From positions 310,001 through 374,000 of the forward strand of contig NZ_FNET01000004.1 of NCBI RefSeq assembly GCF_900100275.1: 64,000 nucleotides of DNA, read 5' to 3'. The notes beneath the pieces were generated by a model. The model did no database searches. It saw only the letters and a program-made list of their open reading frames with translations, and was not told the origin of the DNA. This document shows, piece by piece, positions 26,501 to 34,418 of the stretch (within the stretch, counting starts at the first letter, position 1; each line of letters starts with the position of its first letter). The translations under genes and the position numbers were made by a program. This DNA is from Lentzea albidocapillata subsp. violacea. GTDB lineage: Bacteria; Actinomycetota; Actinomycetes; Mycobacteriales; Pseudonocardiaceae.

Positions 26501-27441
26501 GCGCGGGCCTGAAGCAGCCCGAGATCGTCGACGAGACCTGGGAACGGGTGACCGCGCGGTTCGCCGGCCCGCACCTCGCCACCCTGCTGATGCTGCGGGC
26601 GGCGGCCACGAAGGCCGGTGATCCGGCGGCGGCGAAGTGGCTGTGCCAGGCACTCACGCACGTCGGCCAGTCGCGGCAGGCGATCCACGACGTGCACGAC
26701 ATCGCCCGCCGCCACTACGACTCCGGTCCGTGGCCGTGGGACACCACGCCGGACTGGCTGTCGGTGGACCGGACGCTGCTGCGGACCGCCCGCTCGTGGG
26801 TGTTCGCGCGCTCGTACCTGGAGGAGCAGGACATCCTGCTCCGGCACCCCGAGTTGTTGTCCACGGACGCGGACGTCGCCGTCACGGAGGCGTTGTACGG
26901 GACGAGCCTGATCGAGGCGCAGGTCATCCAGGCACGCCGGGTGAACGCACAGCAGCAGGGCGTCGTGCTCGCCTATCGGCCGTGGCTGCTCGCGAGTCTC
27001 GCGGACGAGTTCGTGGACGCCACGCCCGCACGCCGGCGCGAACTGTTCGATACGCGCCGGGAGGAGTTGCTGGACAAGGAAGTGCTGAAGAACGTCCGCG
27101 ACAACCGGCCCGTGCACGCGTTGCTGCTGCTGGCGGACGAGGACGCCGATGTGCTCGACCTCGTGCTGGACGCCATGGAAGACCCTGCGCGCGTGACCGG
27201 CGTTCTGCGTGGGCTCGCCTCTGGTGCGTCACCTCAAGCGCTCACCCAGGCCGTGACGGCGTTGGAGCCGAACGCGTTGGCAGCGCTGTACAAGGTGGTC
27301 GCGCGCGCTCGGGCCGGCGACTCGCGGCTGGCGTTGCCCGCGCCTGGTGAACGGCTGGCGTGGATCCACGAGCTGACCTACCTGGTGCCCGCGAACTTCG
27401 CGTTGCTCTCCCTCATCCGCAAGCTCGCCGAGGAGTCCTGA
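23545..27441 (+). CDS. Caspase-like protease + P-loop NTPase + helical-repeat protein
   Basis: A 1298-residue multidomain protein. At about residues 1-235 there is a caspase-like (C14) domain with catalytic His77 ('LWSGHAI') and Cys123 ('IIIDACYSG'). At about 255-500 there is a P-loop NTPase of NACHT/STAND type, with Walker A 'GSPGTGKSA' (284-292, Lys290) and Walker B 'VLVVDGLDEA' (379-388, Asp383). A winged-helix-like stretch follows ('TALTWSYGAGFPEAEW', about 512), then TPR-like helices at about 650-960 and a further alpha-helical C-terminal part of unknown type. This layout suits a sensor-switch-effector protein in which repeats sense, the NTPase oligomerises and the caspase cleaves. No signal peptide. 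Its stop overlaps the LCAT gene by one base. Confidence 0.85.
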   Translation: MQERVRGRFVGIGVGSYELVQPLQHAVSDVRELRALLKGYEGDPLADPTEAEIRAHMKALRQQPQDGGALVALWSGHAIPVAGNLRLLARDNDGVVDGVMLHEFALWCAASGAHQVLIIIDACYSGAQLDEAVRTVAALQEELLAGQVHWAGVLVSCSSVETARDGLFGGQLRKLLRAGPTADEDARRWSDRIALVDGGAVGTALLNAWDSDVQRPRFMQYGSAQPMLPNPLYAANTVVKHLLLAARGGDSTSGRSWFTGRTAQVDKVVSWVKSESAGLRVVTGSPGTGKSAIVGRVVSLSNPAERDLLLSTGPSFRHADPGPGSVDAAVHARAMDADRVADLLSRQLVAAGLVPAPDGPRRGAAELVGVVSALASPPVLVVDGLDEARGESFAIATSLLTKLASYAVVIVSTRQAHRVAGGAPLLTELSPVEMLDLDDADSESDVREYVVARLGPGAAQSTVDELAKLPFLTAWMITDQVLADGGADLKLSLHAAFDRELAKVPSARALLTALTWSYGAGFPEAEWRAVAQALSGEEFTRDDITAVLTELGRHVVQDGEEGTAVFKLTHQTFADHLRPPFAPSRDEVFAPDAEKVACALIELYRQRMDAGVPPNVPGYLWKYAWRHCGHAGTRALDGLRALAGMNRMLLPDIALAATTAANELMHWGRGDEAIPPLEEAAEHFRALVPTLRMYLADLAFVLNKLGRRFREAGRLQQAVAPAEEAAVRYRELVASTPTTAESLTHKRLAQRIAKTTTQGGDDPTYAAHLSGALVDLSEVYAMLGRRQEALSTARDAVAAVETDAPLARAITCLAARCSDSGLRYEAMQRSKQAVELYYSLAQTNPVFLADLVSALVELSRDYLALGRLSDAAVMTQQAADISGTLGRHAAFRPQLADAALSLSVAYSMVGRTDAALNVARQAADLADGLRIHAQALHNLMRRQRDADKPREALATGLRTVEVCLLPENIDRLSTLAAALFTLDTLCAGLKQPEIVDETWERVTARFAGPHLATLLMLRAAATKAGDPAAAKWLCQALTHVGQSRQAIHDVHDIARRHYDSGPWPWDTTPDWLSVDRTLLRTARSWVFARSYLEEQDILLRHPELLSTDADVAVTEALYGTSLIEAQVIQARRVNAQQQGVVLAYRPWLLASLADEFVDATPARRRELFDTRREELLDKEVLKNVRDNRPVHALLLLADEDADVLDLVLDAMEDPARVTGVLRGLASGASPQALTQAVTALEPNALAALYKVVARARAGDSRLALPAPGERLAWIHELTYLVPANFALLSLIRKLAEES

Positions 27442-28766
27442 TGACCGATCTGGTGGTGGTTCTACCCGGAATTCTCGGTAGCACGCTGCGCAACGAGGAC
27501 GGCATGGTCTGGGAGGTGTCGGGCAAGGCCGCGTTGCGCGCGGTGCTGACGCTCGGCCGCAGCCTGAAGAAGCTCAAGCTCCCGGACGGCATCGGCGACG
27601 AGCACCCCGGTGACGGCGTCGAGCCCGTCGGGCTGATGGCGGACCTGCACGTCATCCCGGGCATCTGGACGCCGTTGAAGGGCTACGACCGGGTGACCAG
27701 GCGGATGAACTCGCTCGGCTACACCGTCGAGAAGGGAAACCTGCTGCTCTTCGCCTATGACTGGCGGCTGTCGAACCGCTACAACGGCGCGTTGCTGGCC
27801 CGGCGGGTGGACGAGGCGCTGGACCGGATCGGGCCGGACGCCAAGGTGAGCTTCGTGTGCCACTCGATGGGCGGGCTCGTCGCGCGGTGGTGCATCGAGC
27901 AGTGCGGGATGGCCGAGCGGACCGCGAAGCTGATCACGATGGGCACGCCCTATCGCGGGGCGGCCGCCGCCCTGGACCAGCTGGTCAACGGCGTGCGCAA
28001 GGAACTCGGGCCGCTGGCGATCGACCTGACGGAGTTCGCGCGGTCGATGCCGTCGCTGCACCAGCTGCTGCCCGAGTACGCGTGCATCGAGTCCGCCGGT
28101 GGCCTCCTCAAGACCACTGAGGTGTCGTTGCCCGAGCTCGACACGAAGATGGTCACGGACGCGATGGCGTTCCACGGCTCGTTGACCGACTCGTTCGCCG
28201 ACAAGACGTACGCGATCCTCGGCGGTAAGCAGCCGACTGCCACCACCGCTCGGATCGCCGACGGCAAAGTCACCTGCTATCGGACGTATGAGGGCGACGA
28301 CCTGTACGGGGACTCGACCGTGCCGATGCTCGGTGCCGCACGCCGTGGCCTGGCATTGGACTCGAACACGCTGCACCGTGTGACGGAGCAGCACACGTCG
28401 TTGCAGGACAACGCCGCCGTGCTGGACGCCGTGGAGTCGTTCCTGACCGCGAAACCCATCGTCCCGCGCAACGTGACCTCGACCGAACCGCAGGTCAGCG
28501 TGCCGGACCTGGCGCTGACCGGGGAGGAACTGGAGGTCATCGTCGAACTGAAGGACACGCCGGCGCGGGCGCTGAAGGTGGCGTTGCTCGACGAGAACGG
28601 CAAACAGGTCGAATCGCGGAGTCCGGCGATCTCCGAGAGGATGTCGATCAAATTCGGTGAATTGGCCCCCGGCGCCTACTACGTGCAGGTCAGCGGCATT
28701 TCCGTGGGCGCTCCGGTGGTCCCGGTGACCAGTGCGGTGCTCGTCGTGGATTGCCCCTCGGTCTGA
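27441..28766 (+). CDS. LCAT-like alpha/beta hydrolase (putative phospholipase/acyltransferase)
   Basis: A 441-residue alpha/beta hydrolase of the lecithin:cholesterol acyltransferase type. It has the oxyanion segment '[12 protein letters not shown]' at 5-16, the lid/WD-type region '[13 protein letters not shown]', and the nucleophile elbow '[12 protein letters not shown]' with Ser142. A likely acid lies in '[12 protein letters not shown]', and the His is in 'VTEQHTSLQ'. The C-terminal 90 residues form a beta-rich domain ('[21 protein letters not shown]'). There is no signal peptide, so it acts in the cytoplasm or on the inner membrane face. Its ATG shares a base with the caspase stop (TGATG), indicating tight coupling. 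A role as membrane-damaging effector is inference. Confidence 0.82.
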   Translation: MTDLVVVLPGILGSTLRNEDGMVWEVSGKAALRAVLTLGRSLKKLKLPDGIGDEHPGDGVEPVGLMADLHVIPGIWTPLKGYDRVTRRMNSLGYTVEKGNLLLFAYDWRLSNRYNGALLARRVDEALDRIGPDAKVSFVCHSMGGLVARWCIEQCGMAERTAKLITMGTPYRGAAAALDQLVNGVRKELGPLAIDLTEFARSMPSLHQLLPEYACIESAGGLLKTTEVSLPELDTKMVTDAMAFHGSLTDSFADKTYAILGGKQPTATTARIADGKVTCYRTYEGDDLYGDSTVPMLGAARRGLALDSNTLHRVTEQHTSLQDNAAVLDAVESFLTAKPIVPRNVTSTEPQVSVPDLALTGEELEVIVELKDTPARALKVALLDENGKQVESRSPAISERMSIKFGELAPGAYYVQVSGISVGAPVVPVTSAVLVVDCPSV

Positions 28767-28804
28767 CCGGGAGGACGATTTACCTCTGGCACGGAGGAGG
28801 CGCG

Positions 28805-30565
28805 ATGACCACGATCAAGCCAACGCCCGTAGTGCCCCATCCGGGGGCGGCACGAGCACGGCCGAAGGGCTCGTACTTCCTCCAGCTGTTCAAGACGACA
28901 GATCCCAAGCAGATCGGGATCATGTACCTGACCACGTCGTTCGCGTTCTTCATGATCGGCGGCGTGATGGCGCTGCTGATGCGCGGCGAACTGGCGCGGC
29001 CGGGGCTGCAGTTCCTGTCGAACGAGCAGTACAACCAGCTGTTCACCATGCACGGCACGATCATGCTGCTGCTGTACGCGACGCCGATCCTGTTCGGGTT
29101 CGCGAACTTCGTCCTGCCGCTGCAGATCGGCTCGCCCGACGTCGCGTTCCCGCGCCTGAACGCCTTCTCGTACTGGCTCTTCCTGTTCGGCGGCACCACC
29201 GTGGTCGCGGGCTTCGTGACACCGGGCGGCGCGGCGGACTTCGGCTGGTTCGCCTACACCCCGCTGTCGTCGGCGATGCACTCGCCGGGTGTCGGCGCGG
29301 ACCTGTGGATCATGGGTCTGGCGGTGTCCGGTCTGGGCACGATCCTCGGCGCGGTCAACATGATCACCACCGTCGTGTGCCTGCGGGCGCCGGGCATGAC
29401 GATGTTCCGGATGCCGATCTTCACCTGGAACATCCTGGTGACGTCCGTGCTGATCCTGCTGGCGTTCCCGATCCTGACCGCGGCTCTGATGGGTCTGGCG
29501 GCGGACCGGCACCTCGGGGCGCACGTGTTCGACCCGGCCAACGGCGGCGTGGTCCTGTGGCAGCACCTGTTCTGGTTCTTCGGCCATCCCGAGGTGTACA
29601 TCGTCGCGTTGCCGTTCTTCGGGATCGTGACGGAGATCTTCCCCGTGTTCAGCCGCAAACCGTTGTTCGGCTACAAGGGCCTGGTGTTCGCGACTCTCGC
29701 GATCGCGATGCTGTCCGTGGCCGTGTGGGCGCACCACATGTACGCCACGGGTGCGGTGCTGCTGCCGTTCTTCGCGCTGATGACGTTCCTGATCGCGGTG
29801 CCGACGGGCATCAAGTTCTTCAACTGGATCGGCACGATGTGGAAGGGGCAGCTGACGTTCGAGACGCCGATGCTGTTCTCGATCGGCTTCCTCGTGACGT
29901 TCCTCTTCGGTGGCCTGACCGGCATCCTGCTGGCCTCGCCGGCCGTCGACTTCCACGTGTCCGACACGTACTTCGTGGTGGCGCACTTCCACTACGTGCT
30001 GTTCGGCACGATCGTGTTCGCCACGTACGCGGGCCTCTACTTCTGGTTCCCGAAGATGACCGGCCGGATGCTGAACGAGCCGCTGGGCAAGCTGCACTTC
30101 TGGACGACGTTCTTCGGCTTCCACGGCACGTTCCTCGTGCAGCACTGGCTGGGCAACGAGGGCATGCCGCGCCGCTACGCCGACTACCTGCCCACCGACG
30201 GCTTCACGTTCCTCAACACGCTCTCCACGATCGGCGCGTTCCTGCTCGGCGCGTCCGTGCTCCCGTTCGTGTGGAACGTCTTCCGCTCCTACCGCTACGG
30301 CGACCCGGCCCCGCAGGACGACCCGTGGGGCTACGGCAACTCGCTGGAATGGGCCACGACCTCACCCCCGCCGCGGCACAACTTCAAGGAGCTGCCGCGG
30401 ATCCGCTCGGAGCGTCCGGCGTTCGAGCTGCACTACCCGCACATGGTGGAGCGGATGCGCGACGAGGCGCACTTCTCGCTGACCCATCCCGGCAAGCACC
30501 GGGTGAGCAAGGACGAGGTCACCGAGAAGACGCTCGCGTCGACCGAACGGGACGGCACCGACTAG
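28805..30565 (+). CDS. ctaD: Cytochrome c oxidase subunit I (aa3 type)
   Basis: A 586-residue 12-helix haem-copper oxidase core. Haem a and a3 and CuB ligands are visible in '[11 protein letters not shown]', 'GHPEVYIV' (the His-Tyr crosslink), '[10 protein letters not shown]' and '[11 protein letters not shown]'. The K-channel and D-channel segments are intact. The ATG at 28805 has GGAGGAGGCGCG before it. It stands alone, as ctaD commonly does in actinobacteria, where ctaC and ctaE lie elsewhere. It is 38 bases downstream of the LCAT gene, so read-through from that operon is possible. Confidence 0.97.
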   Translation: MTTIKPTPVVPHPGAARARPKGSYFLQLFKTTDPKQIGIMYLTTSFAFFMIGGVMALLMRGELARPGLQFLSNEQYNQLFTMHGTIMLLLYATPILFGFANFVLPLQIGSPDVAFPRLNAFSYWLFLFGGTTVVAGFVTPGGAADFGWFAYTPLSSAMHSPGVGADLWIMGLAVSGLGTILGAVNMITTVVCLRAPGMTMFRMPIFTWNILVTSVLILLAFPILTAALMGLAADRHLGAHVFDPANGGVVLWQHLFWFFGHPEVYIVALPFFGIVTEIFPVFSRKPLFGYKGLVFATLAIAMLSVAVWAHHMYATGAVLLPFFALMTFLIAVPTGIKFFNWIGTMWKGQLTFETPMLFSIGFLVTFLFGGLTGILLASPAVDFHVSDTYFVVAHFHYVLFGTIVFATYAGLYFWFPKMTGRMLNEPLGKLHFWTTFFGFHGTFLVQHWLGNEGMPRRYADYLPTDGFTFLNTLSTIGAFLLGASVLPFVWNVFRSYRYGDPAPQDDPWGYGNSLEWATTSPPPRHNFKELPRIRSERPAFELHYPHMVERMRDEAHFSLTHPGKHRVSKDEVTEKTLASTERDGTD

Positions 30566-30567
30566 GG

Positions 30568-31380
30568 CTAGCGGCGGCCGGGGACCATTCCGGCTTCGAG
30601 GACGGCCTTGCTCAGCGGCGAGGCCAGCTCGACGAACCGCTGCTTCTCCTGGTCGGACAGGACGTCGTAGGCCGGCGCGGCCATGTGGTCCGTGTCATCC
30701 TCGATGCCCTGCCGCAGCGCGCGTCCCTCCTCCGTGAGCAGCTGGTCTTCGCCGACGAGCCCGCGCTTGCGCAGGTCCTCCAGCGTCGCCGCCCACTGCT
30801 CTTCGGACCACGCACGCGTCTTGCGCAGCGTTTCGGCCGGAATGTCACCCGTCGCGGCGTGCAGGACGAGCGCCTCGATGCCGGTGACGTTGTGCCGGAG
30901 CAGGGCCGCGAGGTGCCCGTCGCCGCGGAACTCGCGCAGCAGCGTCTGGGCGTGGAACAGCTGCAGGCGGGGCTCGTCCGGCCACGCCAGGGCGGCGTTC
31001 GCGGCGAACAACGTGCGGCCGTGCGGCATCTCCCTGGACCGCTCGGCGGCCCGCCTCGCCAGCTCGTTGATCTCCTTGAGGTCGTCCGGCAGGACCTTGG
31101 CCAACGCCTCGTCCGCCGCCTCCCACCGCAGCTCGAGCATGCGCTGCGGCGACACCTTCTCCCAGGCCTGCGGGATGCGCGCCCGCACGATCGCGGGGTT
31201 GAAGTTGTAGAACGTCGCGATCACGACCTCGGCCCCGACCGCCCCCAGCGCCGCCGCCCGTGACGCGAAGTACCCGCCGGGCCGGTCGAGCCCGGCGCCC
31301 GCGTACCGCGCGTCGGCCTCGGGGGCGAAGTAGATCATCGCGTGCACGGCCTCGAGCGAACGAAACAAAGTCCTGATCAT
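30568..31380 (-). CDS. SCO6745-like conserved protein
   Basis: A 270-residue alpha-helical protein starting 'MIRTLFRSLEAVHAMIYFAPEA', matching actinobacterial proteins annotated as SCO6745-like/SalK. 'RAAALGAVGAEVVIATFYNFNP' and 'GHLAALLRHNVTGIEALVLH' are typical. The C-terminal half carries a winged-helix-like part with 'DLRKRGLV' and 'LLTEEGRALRQGIED', resembling DNA-binding or MarR-type folds. The exact biochemical role is not established. The 3' end is two bases from ctaD. The hairpin element copy 2 sits only 12 bases upstream of its ATG, within its expected promoter. Confidence 0.75.
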   Translation of the reverse strand: MIRTLFRSLEAVHAMIYFAPEADARYAGAGLDRPGGYFASRAAALGAVGAEVVIATFYNFNPAIVRARIPQAWEKVSPQRMLELRWEAADEALAKVLPDDLKEINELARRAAERSREMPHGRTLFAANAALAWPDEPRLQLFHAQTLLREFRGDGHLAALLRHNVTGIEALVLHAATGDIPAETLRKTRAWSEEQWAATLEDLRKRGLVGEDQLLTEEGRALRQGIEDDTDHMAAPAYDVLSDQEKQRFVELASPLSKAVLEAGMVPGRR

Positions 31381-31391
31381 GTCTACAACCT

Positions 31392-31554
31392 AGTGGTGTG
31401 GCCCGGACCGTTGCCGGGGGGATTCGCGGTCAGACGGGTGCATCGTGGTGTCGCCCCCACGTCCTCGTACTGGTGGTACGGGGGCGTGGGGGCGGCGCCG
31501 CGAGGTGCCCTGCTGAGCGTGGATTACCTCGCCAACGGTCCGGGTCGCGCCACT
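31392..31554 (+). repeat. 163-bp hairpin element, copy 2 (MITE-like)
   Basis: Same length and orientation as copy 1, differing at five bases by eye. Two 79-base arms flank loop TGGTG. By hand count 59 Watson-Crick pairs, 14 G-U pairs on the plus strand and 6 mismatches. The outer arms pair better here (GGCCCGGACCGTTG against its partner), so this copy may be closer to the ancestor. The left flank is TA (31391-31392) and the right is TC (31554-31555), so a TA duplication is imperfect. It lies between the divergent SCO6745-like and DUF4240-like genes. Confidence 0.85.
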
Positions 31555-31589
31555 CGAACGTCGCGGCTCGTAAGTCAGGCGCCAAAAAT

Positions 31590-31611
31590 TGTCAGACCCC
31601 TCTGCCAAGCT
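31590..31611 (+). promoter_or_regulatory. PafBC-like promoter TGTCAGAC-N8-CAAGCT
   Basis: TGTCAGAC at 31590-31597, an 8-base spacer, and CAAGCT at 31606-31611. The GTG of the next gene is at 31619, 8 bases after the -10-like box, so the mRNA would be leaderless. The hairpin element ends 35 bases upstream. Confidence 0.6.
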
Positions 31612-31618
31612 CCGAGAT

Positions 31619-32155
31619 GTGGACCCGAACACCTTCTGGAAGCTCATCGCCGACGCCCGCGCGAGCGTCTCCGACCCGTCCGACGGCCATGCCGTCGCGG
31701 CTGCGGCCACCACCCTGCTCGCCGACCGGCCGCCCGCCGAGATCGTCGCGGCCCAGCAGGTCCTGTGGGAGCTGCTGACGGCGTCGTACCGGAACCCGCT
31801 GTGGGGCGCGGCCTACCTGATCAACGGCGGCTGCTCGGACGACGCCTTCGACTACTTCCGCGGCTGGCTGCTGACCCAGGGCGAGGAGATCTACACGGCC
31901 ACCCTCGCCGACCCCGACTCGCTGGCTGCCTTACCGGCGGTCGTGGCAGCCGCCGAGTCCGGCGACGAGTTCGAGTGCGAGGACGCCCTCTCGATCGCCT
32001 GGAACGCCCACATCAAGGCGACGGGCATGCAGCTGCCGCAGGACGCCTTCCGCATCCGCTACCCGGCCCTCGACCCGGAGTGGGACTTCGACTTCGACGA
32101 CAGCGCCGAACTGGCCACCCGCCTGCCCCGCCTGGCCGCGCTCTACGACCTCTGA
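31619..32155 (+). CDS. DUF4240-like protein, leaderless
   Basis: A 178-residue acidic protein starting at GTG with 'DPNTFWKLIADARASV', and containing 'GGCSDDAFDYFRGWLLTQGEEIY' and the end 'DPEWDFDFDDSAELATRLPRLAALY'. This pattern is typical of DUF4240 proteins, which relate to WGR/immunity-like small proteins and are often placed near DNA-damage or conflict genes. No catalytic residues are known. The GTG at 31619 is chosen because the promoter leaves no space for a leader. It overlaps the convergent membrane gene by 13 bases. Confidence 0.75.
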   Translation: MDPNTFWKLIADARASVSDPSDGHAVAAAATTLLADRPPAEIVAAQQVLWELLTASYRNPLWGAAYLINGGCSDDAFDYFRGWLLTQGEEIYTATLADPDSLAALPAVVAAAESGDEFECEDALSIAWNAHIKATGMQLPQDAFRIRYPALDPEWDFDFDDSAELATRLPRLAALYDL

Positions 32156-32490
32156 CCGACGAGCACGCCGAACGCCACGTGGTCCAGCCACTGCGGAACG
32201 CGGGGCAGAGCGCGGATCTGCGCGTTGTGCCGCCCGACGACCTCCAGGTCGAGGGCGGCGATCAGCGACCCGGCCACGGCACCCGCCACGGCACCCCGCA
32301 CTCGAAGCCGCGTCAGCACGAACATCCAGAACGCCGACACGGCGAGGTGCACCACCACGCCCTCACGCACCCCACCGCCGACCAGCGACCCGGCAGCCCG
32401 AGTCGCACGCAGCACGTCGTCGCCCGTCACCAGCGCGTGCACGGTGGACGGCACGCCGCTCAGCACGACCGCGAGGAGGTACCGACGCAT
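32143..32490 (-). CDS. Small hypothetical membrane protein
   Basis: A 115-residue protein with about three hydrophobic segments ('YLLAVVLSGVPSTVHALV', 'VVHLAVSAFWMFVLTRL', 'GAVAGAVAGSLIAALDL') and a C-terminal 'PQWLDHVAFGVLVGQ'. No family is recognised beyond similarity to small actinobacterial membrane proteins. Its ATG shares a base with the stop of the vWA gene (TGATG), so it is the last gene of the AAA+/vWA operon. Confidence 0.65.
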   Translation of the reverse strand: MRRYLLAVVLSGVPSTVHALVTGDDVLRATRAAGSLVGGGVREGVVVHLAVSAFWMFVLTRLRVRGAVAGAVAGSLIAALDLEVVGRHNAQIRALPRVPQWLDHVAFGVLVGQRS

Positions 32491-34418
32491 CACCGCCGCC
32501 GCCGGCGCGACCTCAGATAGTCGCTGACCACGGCCGCCCCGAGGCCTTCCTCGTCCGCCGAGACGACGCGCCCGCCACCCCGCCGGGCCACGATGTCGAC
32601 GAAGGCGGCCAACCGCGGATCGTCGCCCAGCTTGAACACCGAGATCGTCGCCCCGAGCCTGGCCAGCGCGTCGACCTCGTTCAGGGTCTTGGCCAGCGTC
32701 CGGGGCAGCGGCGGGTAGTTGAACTCCGCGTCGCCCTCGGGTTCGAGGTGTGCGGTGGGTTCGCCGTCGGTCACGACCAGCACCACGGGCTGCGCATCGG
32801 GATGGCGACGGACATGGCGCCCGGCCAGCAGCAAAGCGTGGTGCAGGTTCGTGCCCTGCTCCCACACGCCCTCCAAAGCCGTCAGCTGTCCGATGTCCAC
32901 TGCCTCGGCGTAGCGCCCGAACGTCACCAGCTGAAGGGCATCCGTCCGGAAACGGGTGCGCACGAGGTGATGCAGGGCGAGAGCCGTGCGTTTCATCGGC
33001 ACCCAACGGCCGTCCTGCACCATCGACCAGGAGGTGTCCACACACAACGCGACGGCCGCACGGGTGCGGTGTTCGGTCTCGGACACTTCGAGGTCCACGA
33101 CGTCCAGGGACATCGTGCCGGAGCGCAGCACGGAGTTGCGGAGGGTTCTTGGTACGTCCCAGGGTTCGGTGTCGCCGAACTGCCACGGGCGGGTCGAGCC
33201 GATCAACTCGCCAGCGGCGCCGGCCGAGGTGGTCTCGCGTGAGCCCTGCGACGAGCGCAGCTGGTCCACGACGCCGCGCAGAGCCGTTTCGCCGAGGCGC
33301 CGCAACGCTTTCGGCGTCAGCTTCAGCGAACCGTCGGGCGCGCGTTCCACGATGTTCTGCGAGCGCAGTGCCTTTTCCAGCTCGGCGAGGCGGCGGGCGT
33401 CCACCGTGGCCGACTCGCCCAGCTGGCGTTCCAGCGCCTCCAGGTCGATGTCCTCCAGGCGTGCGCCCGGATACGACTGGGAGAGCTGCTCGGCCAGGGC
33501 GTCGAGCTCGGCGAGGTCCGCCATCGCCTGCGCGCCCTCGCCCAGGCCCAGCGGGTCCTGGCCGCGGAAGCGGGCGGACGACGTCCAGTCCTCGCCCGGT
33601 CGCAGGCGTTGCAACAGGGAGTCCAGTGTGGACAGAGAGGAGCCGATGCCGCCGAAGGCCTGCTGGGACAGCGCGGACAGTTCGGCGCGCTGGGCCTCGG
33701 TCATCGAGTTCATCATGCGTTGCGCGGCGGCCGAACGGGCGGCCAGGGCGTCGATGAGCTCGTCGACGTCGCGGGGCTTCTCCGGGAAGAACTCGCCGTG
33801 CTTGCGCATGAAGTCGTCGAACATGCGCGGCGTGTCCGGCGAGCCCGACGCGTGCGCCTCCAGCAGTGAGTTGAGGTCTCGCAGCATGCGCTGGATCCGG
33901 CGCACGTCCTCCGAGTCCACGTTGGACAGTGCTTCCTTGATGCCCTGGAAGCGCTGGTCCAGCAGTTCGCGGCCGAGCAGGTCGCGGATCTGTTCGAACG
34001 CCTCGCGCGCCTCGGCGGAACGCCAGTCGTAGGAAGCGAGCTCCTGCACGGCCGCGGCGGTGCCCGGCGGCAGGGCGTCGAGCTGGGCCTCGCGGAAGCG
34101 CGCGTCGTCGGACGGGTCCGGGAACAGCGCGCGGCGCTCGGCCTCGACCGCCTTGTCGAGCAGCTGCTTGACCTCGGTCAGCGTGCCGTCCAGGCGGTGC
34201 CGGCGCTGGATCGCCGCACGGCGCTGCCACAGGCGCGAGGTCAGGTCGTCGAGGCCACGGGTGCCGTCGACGCCGCGGCGCAGCAGTTCGCGCAGGGCGG
34301 ACGACGGTGAGGCGCCCTCCATGATCTCGCGGCCGAGTTCGTCCACGGCCGCGCGGAGGTCGACCGGGGGCGCCAGCGGATCGGCGCCGCCGCCCCAGCG
34401 ACCGTAGCGATATCTCAT
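32490..34418 (-). CDS. von Willebrand factor A domain protein (chelatase-D-like)
   Basis: A 642-residue protein. The long N-terminal part is charged and helical (about residues 1-440) with repeated 'LGREL..QRFQGIKEAL'-type segments. The vWA domain is at about 452-630 with MIDAS 'DTSWS' (Asp461), then the Thr loop 'EQGTNLHHALL' and 'VVTDGEPT'. Ends in a basic tail. It is paired by a four-base overlap with the upstream AAA+ ATPase, as in the magnesium-chelatase-like Rv0958/Rv0959 pair of mycobacteria. Such pairs are thought to act as chaperones for metal insertion or complex assembly; the client is unknown. Confidence 0.85.
   Translation of the reverse strand: MRYRYGRWGGGADPLAPPVDLRAAVDELGREIMEGASPSSALRELLRRGVDGTRGLDDLTSRLWQRRAAIQRRHRLDGTLTEVKQLLDKAVEAERRALFPDPSDDARFREAQLDALPPGTAAAVQELASYDWRSAEAREAFEQIRDLLGRELLDQRFQGIKEALSNVDSEDVRRIQRMLRDLNSLLEAHASGSPDTPRMFDDFMRKHGEFFPEKPRDVDELIDALAARSAAAQRMMNSMTEAQRAELSALSQQAFGGIGSSLSTLDSLLQRLRPGEDWTSSARFRGQDPLGLGEGAQAMADLAELDALAEQLSQSYPGARLEDIDLEALERQLGESATVDARRLAELEKALRSQNIVERAPDGSLKLTPKALRRLGETALRGVVDQLRSSQGSRETTSAGAAGELIGSTRPWQFGDTEPWDVPRTLRNSVLRSGTMSLDVVDLEVSETEHRTRAAVALCVDTSWSMVQDGRWVPMKRTALALHHLVRTRFRTDALQLVTFGRYAEAVDIGQLTALEGVWEQGTNLHHALLLAGRHVRRHPDAQPVVLVVTDGEPTAHLEPEGDAEFNYPPLPRTLAKTLNEVDALARLGATISVFKLGDDPRLAAFVDIVARRGGGRVVSADEEGLGAAVVSDYLRSRRRRR

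Noticed and set aside
23488..27117. A 1209-codon open frame on the minus strand opposite the caspase gene
   Set aside because: Composition is the His/Arg/Gln-rich type of a shadow frame. The plus-strand protein has clear domain motifs.
11446..31554. The two 163-bp repeats as a CRISPR-like array or as an rRNA/tRNA-related RNA
   Set aside because: There are only two copies 20 kb apart with no spacers, and no cloverleaf; a single long hairpin is the better description.
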